From assembly GCA_003164375.1 (NCBI GenBank), contig PLTE01000200.1:1-13308 (forward strand): a stretch of 13,308 nt of DNA, written 5' to 3'. Made by a program: the position numbers and the translations under genes. The notes under the pieces are model-generated. The model searched no databases. It saw only the letters and a list, made by a program, of their open reading frames with translations, and had not been told where the DNA came from. The stretch comes from Hyphomicrobiales bacterium. GTDB lineage: Bacteria; Pseudomonadota; Alphaproteobacteria; Rhizobiales; Xanthobacteraceae. Positions 1-6,832 of this stretch are shown here, piece by piece (the first letter of the stretch is position 1; each line of letters begins with the position of its first letter).

Positions 1-2891
1 TTGATCTCGTGGGCAATGCCGGCCGTCAATTGGCCCAGGGACGCGAGTTTTTCCGACTGGACCAGGCGGTCCTGGGCGGTCCGCAAATCCTCCAGCGATT
101 TGCGCAATTCACGCGAGCGCTGCTGTTCGGCCTCGAACAGCCGGACATTCTCGATCGCGATCGCCGCCTGATCGGCGAAGGTCGTCAGCAGAGCGATATC
201 CGTCTGCGCGAACGGCCGCACCTCGGTGCGCCGGACCAGGATGGCGCCGAGCGCACGGCCTTCGCGGATCAACGGCACCGAGAGGATGGTGTGGTGCCCG
301 AACCGAATGGCGAACTCCCGACCGCGGGAAAAATCGTCGCCGGCAAGCTGCTGGTCTTCGACGTGGACCGGCTGCTTATCGCAGATCGAGCGGCCCATGA
401 CGGTCGTGCGGTCGAGGGGGCAGTTTCCCAAATCGCGACCAAGCTCGCCGAATTGAGCGGCGCTGCGCAACATATTGTCCTTGACGAGGATGATGTCGAC
501 GACTTGAGCCTCGCAGATGCGCGCGGCGTTCTCGGCGACCGAATTGAGCACCGGCCGCACGTCGCTCGGCGAATTCGAGATGACGCGCAAAATCTCGCTG
601 ATTGCGGTCTGCTGCTCCAGCGACTCGGTCAGATCGCCGGTTCGCTGGCGCAATTCGCTGAGCAACCGCGTGTTCTCGATGGCAATCACGGCCTGGCTTG
701 CGAAACCAGCCACCAGGGCGATCTGTTTGTCGGTGAACAGCTCGACGTGCTGGCGGAAAATCGCAATCACGCCGACCAGCGTTGCTTCCTTCAGCATCGG
801 CACGATAATCATGGTCCGGGCGCCGCCAACGTCGGCTAATGCGACGATCGGTGGAAAGCCCGCAGCGTAATCCGGCTCTTTGGTGACGTCGGCAACATGG
901 ACCGTCCGCAGCGTCGCCATGACTCTGCCGAGAGGATCCGATGGTGGCGGCGAGATGAGCGGATTTTTCCGATAGGTTTCCACAAACGCGGGCGGCAGCC
1001 CGTAATCGGAGACCTCCCGGAACGCTCCGTTTTCATGGAGCAGCAATACACCGAATTGCGCTTCGCAGATGCGCATGGCGTTCTTCAGCATCGCCGTGAA
1101 AACGGGATCGAGATCGCCGGGAGATGAACTGATGACGCTCAGCACGTCGGACGTGGCGGTCTGCTGCTCCAGCGATTGCCGCAACTCGGTGAGCAGACGC
1201 GTGTTCTCGATAGCGATGACGGCCTGCGCGGCGAAGTTGGTCAACAGCTCGATTTGCTTGTCACTGAACGGCCTAACGTCCTGACGATAGATCGTGGATA
1301 CTCCGATGACCTCACTCTCCTTCAGCATCGGCACAAGGATGATGCTGCGCGCCCCTGTCGCCGCGCTGAAAGCGCGATCCAGCGGATCGTCCTTATATTC
1401 GGCGAAATCGGTAACCTGGACCGCCCGCTTCGCGGCAATCGCCTCCGCCATCACGCGACCCATCCGGCCGGAAGGCATAAAAGTCGGCTCGCGCTGTCTC
1501 AGCTCGGCAAAGGCGGGCGGGGCATTATGCATTGCGACCACGCGATAGGCATCGCCCTCGCGCAACGAAAGTACGCCGAATTTGGCCTCGCAGATGCGCG
1601 TGGCGCTCTCCAACATGGTGCGGAAAACCGGCTGCAACGAGCCGGGCGACGAACTGATGACGCGCAACAAGTCCGAAGTCGCCGTCTGCTGATCGAGCGA
1701 CTCGGTCAGTTCGCGGGTGCGGTCCTCAACCTTTTGCTCGAGGCCCGCATAGGATTCCTGCAGCCGCCCCGCCATGTCGTTGAACTGATCGGCGAGGGCT
1801 TCGACCTCGTCGCCGGTCTTGATTTTAATGCGTTGGCTGAGGTCGCCCGAGCCGATCCTGGCCGCGCCCGCGCGCAGCGCCTGGATCGGCACCACCATAC
1901 GGCCGGCGAGGAACATGCCGGCGATGAAGGCGAGCGCCAGCGCGCCGAACAGGACGAAGCCGGTGCGCTGGATCGACGCATAGAGCGGCGCATAGGCCTC
2001 CTCGATCGGCGTCTCGACGAAGACAAACCAGCCGAGCGGATTGACCGGCGCATAGGCGGTGAGCACCTCATGGCCCGAAATGTCGTTTGCTTCCTGCACT
2101 TCCTCAGTTGAGGCGCCGGCGCGAGCGCTCTTCACCTGCGCGAGCCGCGACATGTCGGTATTGCGCAGCACCAGGCTGATGTCGGGATGCGCTATGAGGC
2201 GGCCATCGGCGTCGATCACAAAGGCGCGGCCGTGCTCGCCGACCTTGATTTTCGACACCACGTCCCAGATCAGCTTGAGATTGACCTGCGCGATGCTCAC
2301 GCCGGTGTCGCGGCGCGTGCCGGCAAGCGACAGCGTCATATAGGGCTCGGATTCGCGGCGGAAATAGACTGGCCCGTAATAAACCTTGTGCGCCACGGCC
2401 TGGGTGAATTCCGGCTTGGTCGAATAGTCGACGCCGCTGCCGACCACGTCCATGGTAAGCCGCGACACTTTGAGCTGCTCGTGACCCGAGGAATCGATCT
2501 GCGCCAATTCGGTGATGGCGGGCACTTGGCGCAACAGGCGGAGCGCGTCGAAGCGCCGCTGATCGAGCGTGCCGTCGGTCCACGGCAGTTGCGTCGTCCA
2601 GCCGACCTGGCTTTCGATTTCGGTAACGAATTGCTCGATCTTGCCGGCCGCGGCGTCGGCCTCTTCGCGCTGGATGGCGATCAGCGAAGCCTTGTGTTCC
2701 TGATAGGAAAACCACACCTCGAATGCGCCATTGGCCAACAGCGCCAGCACGACCACGGCGACGAGCAAGGCAACGTATTTGACGAATAACCGGCTGCGGA
2801 CGATCGGTATGCCAAGCGCCGCAGCCGACCGGTTAAGGCGTCCGGTCAGGCCGCCAGCGGGTGCGCCGCGAGGGTCGGTGTCCGCCTTCAT
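1..2891 (-). CDS. Membrane sensor histidine kinase: Cache-like sensor, HAMP, three GAF domains, HisKA (C-terminus cut by window edge)
   Basis: The frame is open from the ATG at 2891 to the left edge, about 963 residues, with no stop. A cytoplasmic N-terminus of about 35 residues leads to TM1 (about 39-57). A periplasmic region of about 250 residues follows, containing YYGPVYFRRESEPYMTLSLA, typical of dCache sensors. TM2 is at about 309-329 and HAMP at about 330-385 (GDLSQRIKIKTGDEVEALAD). Three GAF domains begin near residues 413, 588 and 772, each introduced by a QQTA(T/I)S...VIS(S/N)SP linker and an RICEA motif. The frame reaches an H-box, LGQLTAGIAHEI, whose phospho-acceptor His961 is codon 11-9; the ATPase domain must lie outside the window. 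By family it senses a periplasmic ligand and phosphorylates a response regulator not seen here. The start is the first ATG in a frame open back to the stop of the upstream binding-protein gene; its ribosome site is weak. Ligand and partner are unknown. Confidence 0.93.
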   Translation of the reverse strand, partial: MKADTDPRGAPAGGLTGRLNRSAAALGIPIVRSRLFVKYVALLVAVVVLALLANGAFEVWFSYQEHKASLIAIQREEADAAAGKIEQFVTEIESQVGWTTQLPWTDGTLDQRRFDALRLLRQVPAITELAQIDSSGHEQLKVSRLTMDVVGSGVDYSTKPEFTQAVAHKVYYGPVYFRRESEPYMTLSLAGTRRDTGVSIAQVNLKLIWDVVSKIKVGEHGRAFVIDADGRLIAHPDISLVLRNTDMSRLAQVKSARAGASTEEVQEANDISGHEVLTAYAPVNPLGWFVFVETPIEEAYAPLYASIQRTGFVLFGALALAFIAGMFLAGRMVVPIQALRAGAARIGSGDLSQRIKIKTGDEVEALADQFNDMAGRLQESYAGLEQKVEDRTRELTESLDQQTATSDLLRVISSSPGSLQPVFRTMLESATRICEAKFGVLSLREGDAYRVVAMHNAPPAFAELRQREPTFMPSGRMGRVMAEAIAAKRAVQVTDFAEYKDDPLDRAFSAATGARSIILVPMLKESEVIGVSTIYRQDVRPFSDKQIELLTNFAAQAVIAIENTRLLTELRQSLEQQTATSDVLSVISSSPGDLDPVFTAMLKNAMRICEAQFGVLLLHENGAFREVSDYGLPPAFVETYRKNPLISPPPSDPLGRVMATLRTVHVADVTKEPDYAAGFPPIVALADVGGARTMIIVPMLKEATLVGVIAIFRQHVELFTDKQIALVAGFASQAVIAIENTRLLSELRQRTGDLTESLEQQTAISEILRVISNSPSDVRPVLNSVAENAARICEAQVVDIILVKDNMLRSAAQFGELGRDLGNCPLDRTTVMGRSICDKQPVHVEDQQLAGDDFSRGREFAIRFGHHTILSVPLIREGRALGAILVRRTEVRPFAQTDIALLTTFADQAAIAIENVRLFEAEQQRSRELRKSLEDLRTAQDRLVQSEKLASLGQLTAGIAHEI
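577..632 (-). repeat. Inter-GAF linker repeat, copy 3 (before GAF3)
   Basis: This is the third copy of the linker, encoding LTESLEQQTAISEILRVIS before the third GAF domain. It shares long stretches of bases with copy 1, notably the part encoding TESL(D/E)QQTA. It lies about 550 bp from copy 2. Confidence 0.8.
1129..1193 (-). repeat. Inter-GAF linker repeat, copy 2 (before GAF2)
   Basis: This is the second copy of the linker, encoding LTELRQSLEQQTATSDVLSV and entering the second GAF domain. It carries a few extra codons compared with copies 1 and 3. The distance to copy 1 is about 520 bp, one GAF domain plus linker. Confidence 0.8.
1654..1709 (-). repeat. Inter-GAF linker repeat, copy 1 (before GAF1)
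   Basis: This in-gene segment encodes the linker LTESLDQQTATSDLLRVIS that enters the first GAF domain. Similar segments recur at 1129-1193 and 577-632 in the same frame, so the kinase grew by duplication of a linker-plus-GAF unit. The copies have diverged (for example SDLL, SDVL, SEIL), which suggests an old duplication. Confidence 0.8.
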
Positions 2892-3011
2892 TCCGTCATC
2901 TTGCGTTCGCTGCCGCGTGCAGGCGAGAACAGGTATGGGGATAATGCCGCATTCTTCGCCAATTCGCGGGCAACTGGCAATCCCACTCCAAACATTCGAC
3001 GGTCTGCGGCG

Positions 3012-3998
3012 TCATTCGATCACCTCGTCGGCGAGCGCGAGCAGGTGGTCTGGAATGGCGAGACCGAGCGATTTGGCGGTCTTGAGGTTGAGGACGAACT
3101 CAAACTTGGTCGACGCCTGCACCGGCAGATCGGCCGGTTTCCCGCCCTTGAGGATGCGGTCGGCATAGCCAGCCGCTTCACGGTACTCCTCGACGATGTC
3201 CGGACCATAAGACGCGAGCCCACCGCCCGTCACAAATAGACGCAACGGGTAGATCGCCGGCAGCCGATACCGCGACGCGGCGGCGATGACGTGGTCTCGC
3301 GCCGCAATATTTTCGGAGGTCCGGATCACGATCAGGCCTCCATCCGGCGCGCTTGCGAACGCGCCGATGTCGCGGTCGATCGCGTCCGCGTCGCCGACGC
3401 CAATGCGATCGACGACGACACCCAAAGCTGGCGCCGCATCCTCGATCACTGAAAATTGCCTTCTCGCGCCAAGGTTGCTCGGCTCCGCGAGTACCGCTGC
3501 CCGCTTGACGCCGGGCACGATCTCCTTAAGCAGTTCCAGCCATTTCGCGCTCATTTCGAGCTCGGCGGGAAAGAAACCGGTGAAATTGCCGCCTGGCCGC
3601 GCCATGCTTTGAACGAGGCCGAGACCCACCGGATCCGTCACAGCCGCAAACACGACGGGCACCGTCTTTGTCAATTGGCGCAGCGCCAGCACACTTGGCG
3701 GCCCATTCGCCACGATGAGGTCCGGCGCGAGCGCGACCAGTTCCGCGGCATTGGCCGTAACGCTCCGCGAATCGACGCCCCAGCGATAGTCGACGCTGAT
3801 GTTTTTGCCGTTGCGCCAGCCCAATTCACCGATACCCTGCAGGAATGCATCGATGCGCTGCGTCGCCTCCGGATCGCCCTCCGGGTAATTCATAAGTATG
3901 CCGATCCGCCGCACCGACGCGAGCTGCTGCGCGCTAGCGAGACGCGGCCAGGCGGCAGCCGCGCCGGCGAACAAGGAGATAAACTCCCGTCGTCTCAC
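3012..3998 (-). CDS. Orphan ABC-type substrate-binding protein (ABC_sub_bind / TrpX-like family), second of a pair
   Basis: The product has 328 residues. It starts with GTG at 3998, which overlaps the stop of the upstream paralogue by four bases (GTGA), so translation is probably coupled. GAGG inside the upstream gene's last codons lies about seven bases before the GTG and can serve as its ribosome site. The N-terminus MRRREFISLFAGAAAAW is a Tat-like signal peptide, with likely cleavage after ASA (residue 23). The mature part starts with the family's VRRIGILM strand, contains VTDPVGLGLVQSMARPGGNFTG and ends VLNLKTAKSLGL...ALADEVIE, all hallmarks of the ABC_sub_bind family (COG2984-like). Family members bind small ligands such as aromatic amino acids in the periplasm. 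No permease or ATPase of an importer is nearby, while a Cache-type kinase follows, so a sensing role is plausible. The ligand is unknown. Confidence 0.9.
   Translation of the reverse strand: MRRREFISLFAGAAAAWPRLASAQQLASVRRIGILMNYPEGDPEATQRIDAFLQGIGELGWRNGKNISVDYRWGVDSRSVTANAAELVALAPDLIVANGPPSVLALRQLTKTVPVVFAAVTDPVGLGLVQSMARPGGNFTGFFPAELEMSAKWLELLKEIVPGVKRAAVLAEPSNLGARRQFSVIEDAAPALGVVVDRIGVGDADAIDRDIGAFASAPDGGLIVIRTSENIAARDHVIAAASRYRLPAIYPLRLFVTGGGLASYGPDIVEEYREAAGYADRILKGGKPADLPVQASTKFEFVLNLKTAKSLGLAIPDHLLALADEVIE
3016..3041 (-). repeat. 26-bp exact direct repeat, copy at the 3' end of the second binding-protein gene
   Basis: These 26 bases are identical to 3999-4024. They encode the last residues of the protein, (L)ALADEVIE, just before the stop. 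The two genes are otherwise clearly diverged, so identity at the base level stands out. Conservation of the family's C-terminus explains part of it. Confidence 0.85.
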
Positions 3999-4975
3999 TC
4001 GATCACCTCGTCGGCGAGCGCGAGGAAGGTCGGCGGCACGGCGAGGTTCATCGCCTTGGCGGTTTTCAGATTGATCACGAGCACGTAGCGTGTCGGCAAT
4101 TCGAACGGCAGATCGGCGGGCCTGGCGCCTTGGAAGATCTTGGCGGTCAAGGCCGCGGCGCGATCGAAGGATTCGTGAAAGTCCGCGCCGTAGGACATCA
4201 GGCCGCCGCCGCGCGCCATGAAATCCTGCTCATAGATCGCCGGCAGCCGGTGCTCGGCCGCGTAATCGAACACGCGCTTGCGATTGAGCAAAGTGAGCGC
4301 GTCGGTGACCATCAGAATGGCGTCCGGCGGATTGCGGTCCATCGCCGCGAAGGCCTCGTTGAAGTCGTCGGGCTCGCGAACGCCGAGCGGCAGCACGGTG
4401 ACGCCGATCTCCTGCGCGGCGGTGGCCGATGCGTCATAGCGTTGCGACATGCCGAGGTCGTCCCTGTTCCACAGCATGGCGACCTTGTGCATCTGCGGCA
4501 GCAACTCCTTCAACAGACCAAGCCGTTTGGTGGAAAGCGCCGCGGCGTCGTCGGAAATTCCGGTGACGTTGCCGCCCGGCCGTGCCAGGCTCGTGACCAA
4601 TCCGGTCTTGACCGGATCACCGGAGCCCGTCGCGATCACCGTCGCTACGCCGGACGCCTTGGCCGCAGCCGCGCTGGGGTAGCCGACGGTCACCACCACG
4701 TCGACATTTGCAGCCTTCAATTGCTGCATCAGGTTGGGCGTCTGGCTCACATCGCCCGCCGCGCCGCGGGTCTCGTAGGCGAGATTTTGCCCGAGCGTGA
4801 AGCCGCGTTGCTTGAGCCCGTCGAGGAGCATCGCTCCGGTGCCCGCGTCAGGTGGGAGCGGCGGCCCGACGGTCAAGGTGCCGACGCGGAAGATCCGTGA
4901 GGCCTGAGCGATCGCCGCCCGCGGCGCGGCAACCGCCATAGCGCCGACTAAGCCAATGAAATCACGTCTTCTCAT
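3995..4975 (-). CDS. Orphan ABC-type substrate-binding protein (ABC_sub_bind family), first of a pair
   Basis: The product has 326 residues from the ATG at 4975. This start is preferred over an in-frame upstream start at 5035 because a GGGAGG ribosome site lies five bases before it and the Tat-like signal peptide MRRRDFIGLVGAMAVAAPRA begins exactly there, with likely cleavage after AIA (residue 23). The mature protein opens with FRVGTL, has GSGDPVKTGLVTSLARPGGN and MSYGADFHESFDRAA, and ends VINLKTAKAMNL...LADEVIE, as in its downstream paralogue. The two proteins share the fold and landmarks but differ widely in between, so they probably bind different ligands or partners. It is likely secreted folded to the periplasm. 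It heads a three-gene run with the second binding protein and the sensor kinase; no import permease or ATPase is present. Confidence 0.9.
   Translation of the reverse strand: MRRRDFIGLVGAMAVAAPRAAIAQASRIFRVGTLTVGPPLPPDAGTGAMLLDGLKQRGFTLGQNLAYETRGAAGDVSQTPNLMQQLKAANVDVVVTVGYPSAAAAKASGVATVIATGSGDPVKTGLVTSLARPGGNVTGISDDAAALSTKRLGLLKELLPQMHKVAMLWNRDDLGMSQRYDASATAAQEIGVTVLPLGVREPDDFNEAFAAMDRNPPDAILMVTDALTLLNRKRVFDYAAEHRLPAIYEQDFMARGGGLMSYGADFHESFDRAAALTAKIFQGARPADLPFELPTRYVLVINLKTAKAMNLAVPPTFLALADEVIE
3999..4024 (-). repeat. 26-bp exact direct repeat, copy at the 3' end of the first binding-protein gene
   Basis: This matches 3016-3041 base for base, at a distance of 983 bp and in a different frame relative to the window. 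Here the repeat also does a second job: its GAGG supplies a Shine-Dalgarno-like site for the overlapping GTG start at 3998. Confidence 0.85.
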
Positions 4976-4980
4976 GAAAG

Positions 4981-4995
4981 CCTCCCGAATTCGGG
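4981..4995 (-). promoter_or_regulatory. Ribosome binding site of the first binding protein, overlapping a 12-bp palindrome
   Basis: On the minus strand GGGAGG (4986-4981) stands five bases before the ATG at 4975 and decides the start. The perfect palindrome CCCGAATTCGGG (4984-4995) overlaps its first half. The palindrome could be an operator or a small hairpin that masks the ribosome site, or it may be chance. Confidence 0.6.
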
Positions 4996-5037
4996 CCCTA
5001 CAGCTAGCATATCCCGACGCGGCAGTCTGAGACACCG

Positions 5038-5064
5038 AAACACAATGACGCGAGCAACGCCGTC
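5038..5064 (-). terminator. Possible weak intrinsic terminator after the ABC exporter gene
   Basis: Read on the minus strand, TGACGGCG-TTGCT-CGCGTCA can fold into a seven-pair stem with one bulged G (5064-5046), followed by TTGTGTTT. It lies about 30 bases past the exporter's stop and before the binding-protein genes. The stem is imperfect and the T-tract is interrupted, so it may be partial or not act at all. Confidence 0.35.
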
Positions 5065-5093
5065 AGTTGTTCCCGTCGAAGCCGCGACACTCC

Positions 5094-6587
5094 TCACGCC
5101 GCGCGGTCGCGATGCGAGATTTCGACGACGCGGGCGCGCGCTGCCAATTCATCGACCAGCGCGTCGGCCTTGGCTTTGTTCGCGGTGTCGAGATTAGCAT
5201 CCCATTCGTCGAGCAGATAAATCTCGGCGTCGGTCGACTCGACAATTTCCTGCAGCGACTTGAGCTGCCGCTCGCCTGACGAGAAGCCGAGCTTCTGGTC
5301 CATCGATTCGGCGACAACGACCTCGTCCTCGTCGTCGCCCTCGACGTCCACCGGCACCACGCCGCCGGTGAAGCGGAAGGCGAGCCGATCGGTCGTCGGC
5401 CAATAATAAGCCCGCTTTTTCATCTCGGTTTTCAAGCTCGCCAGCAGCGAGGACTTGCCGGAGCCGTTGCCGCCGCGGACATTGACGCGGCCGGTCGGCC
5501 GCGCCAGAGCAACGCGCAGCGCATCGCCCAGCGACGATACTACGTTTGCATTGTCGCCCTCGCGCAGCACCAGCCGGTCGAACCTGATGCGCTGATCGAA
5601 ATCCGCATCGGGCTGCGGCAGCATATTGGCGGCGACGCCGCCGAACCGCGTCCAGATCGCGATGAAATCGTTCCAGCCGGAGGCGAGCAAATGCAGCTCG
5701 TAGGTCATCTCGATTTGCCGCGGCAGCGTCGTCGCCAGCCCGACCAACAACACGGTGTCGCCGACGTTTTGCATGGCGACCACGCTGATGGTGGCGAAGA
5801 CGATGGCGAGACTGACGATGCCGCTCATGGCGCTCATGCCTTCGCGCGCCACGATGGCGCGGATCTGCGCCACCAAGCCTTCGCGTAACCGCGCCTTGAA
5901 GCCGAACAGCCAGAGGCGAAGATTGTAACTGTTGCCGGAAAAGACGTTGTCCCAGGCGGTGTAACCTTGCGCGGTGACGCGATTGTTCATGCGCTGGTTT
6001 TCGAGATAGGCGTGCGCAATCGGCTTCTGCAGCACCCATTGCATCAACAACAGGGCGCCGAAGGCGCCGACATAGGCAAACGGCAGGCTGGGATCGATCT
6101 CGGCGCCGAGGACCAGCGCATTGAAGACCAGGCCGAGAAACAGCTTCAGCGCGAATTCGAGCTCGTACATGACGTTGAAGAAGCACTGGAACGTTTCGCC
6201 CGTCAGAAACGGCTCGACCTGCTCGCGCGCCGGCTTTTCGTTGAGCAGCTTGACCTTGTTGCGGTTCTCGCGTGCGAAACGCAGCATAAACTTGCCGAAA
6301 CCGCGATAGCCGGCCCGTTCGGCGAAAACCCAGCTGATGACTCCGACCACATAGGACGCCGACTGCGCCGTCAGAATCCAGACCAAATCGGTGAGCAAAA
6401 ATTGTCCGACCGCGACTTTGCGTCCGGCGTTGATGACCAGCCACGTCGTCGCCGCGGCCAGCATGGCCTCGACGACCATGAAGACCACCATCACGAAAAG
6501 GGCGGGGGAGAGCAAGTAGCGAGCGAGATCGAGACGCGAAAGCTGCGGTTGAATCGTTTGCGGATGGGTCGTTAGCGGACTAGTCAT
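5094..6587 (-). CDS. One-piece ABC exporter (membrane domain plus compact, divergent ATPase domain)
   Basis: The product has 497 residues. The membrane half has hydrophobic segments near residues 28-51, 62-89, 146-161, 168-186 and 254-288. It is joined to an ATPase domain with Walker A GGNGSGKSS (372-380), a variant signature FSSGER (435-440), Walker B with catalytic Glu IYLLDE (456-461), D-loop ANLD and switch His492. All core ATPase motifs are present, so it should hydrolyse ATP, probably as a homodimer. The ATPase domain is short. Only about 60 residues separate Walker A from the signature, against roughly 100 in typical exporters such as MsbA, and this stretch holds an acidic insert, VDVEGDDEDEVVV. 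The substrate is unknown. The start at 6587 follows GGGA at weak spacing. It precedes the binding-protein genes on the same strand with a gap of 118 bp, so a shared transcript is possible but not shown. Confidence 0.85.
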   Translation of the reverse strand: MTSPLTTHPQTIQPQLSRLDLARYLLSPALFVMVVFMVVEAMLAAATTWLVINAGRKVAVGQFLLTDLVWILTAQSASYVVGVISWVFAERAGYRGFGKFMLRFARENRNKVKLLNEKPAREQVEPFLTGETFQCFFNVMYELEFALKLFLGLVFNALVLGAEIDPSLPFAYVGAFGALLLMQWVLQKPIAHAYLENQRMNNRVTAQGYTAWDNVFSGNSYNLRLWLFGFKARLREGLVAQIRAIVAREGMSAMSGIVSLAIVFATISVVAMQNVGDTVLLVGLATTLPRQIEMTYELHLLASGWNDFIAIWTRFGGVAANMLPQPDADFDQRIRFDRLVLREGDNANVVSSLGDALRVALARPTGRVNVRGGNGSGKSSLLASLKTEMKKRAYYWPTTDRLAFRFTGGVVPVDVEGDDEDEVVVAESMDQKLGFSSGERQLKSLQEIVESTDAEIYLLDEWDANLDTANKAKADALVDELAARARVVEISHRDRAA

Positions 6588-6706
6588 GAAAATCCCGGAA
6601 CGATGGCTCGCCGCTTAAGCCTTGAGTCGGCGCCGCAGTGTATCGGTATTGGCAAGTAAATCTAAGCGCGAGCGCCCCTTGCGTCACGAATCTAGAGCGA
6701 TACCGC

Positions 6707-6749
6707 TTCCGATGGAACGCGATTCCGGCGCGGAATGTGGCGCGGCCAC
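6707..6749. repeat. Cluster of three short palindromes in the divergent spacer
   Basis: The 245-bp spacer 6588-6832 separates the leftward exporter from the rightward channel and must hold both promoters. Within it lie TTCC-gat-GGAA (6707-6717), ATTCCG-gcg-CGGAAT (6722-6736) and GTGGC-gcg-GCCAC (6737-6749). The last two abut without a gap and both have a gcg centre. They may be operator half-sites or hairpins, or part of a dispersed rhizobial repeat, since TCTAGAGCG just before them resembles the edge of common elements. I see no clear gene in the spacer. Confidence 0.55.
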
Positions 6750-6832
6750 TGCCGCAATTTCGACTGGCCGACCTTGCTCCGGCAGCGTAGTTTACTCGGC
6801 TCTGGACCACTTGCGGCGCTTACGGGGCACGC

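Noticed and set aside
9..839. Plus-strand open frame of 276 residues
   Set aside because: It lies opposite the kinase. Its product is rich in Arg, Asp and Gln with no domain, while the minus strand encodes clear GAF and H-box motifs.
577..1709. Regular repeats that might suggest a CRISPR array
   Set aside because: Only three diverged in-frame copies, 520-550 bp apart, inside a coding gene.
1176..2111. Plus-strand open frame of 311 residues
   Set aside because: It is an antisense shadow of the GAF1, HAMP and TM2 parts of the kinase. Such long mirror frames are expected in GC-rich DNA.
2104..2715. Minus-strand open frame of 203 residues
   Set aside because: It is an out-of-frame reading of the kinase Cache region, and the kinase frame through it is continuous.
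4130..4900. Plus-strand open frame of 256 residues
   Set aside because: It is antisense to the first binding-protein gene and shows no recognisable domain.
4976..5035. Longer start for the first binding protein
   Set aside because: It would bury the Tat-like signal peptide. The GGGAGG site points to the ATG at 4975.
5194..6444. Minus-strand open frame of 416 residues
   Set aside because: It is an alternative frame of the ABC exporter, very rich in Arg and Ala; the ATPase motifs are in the other frame.
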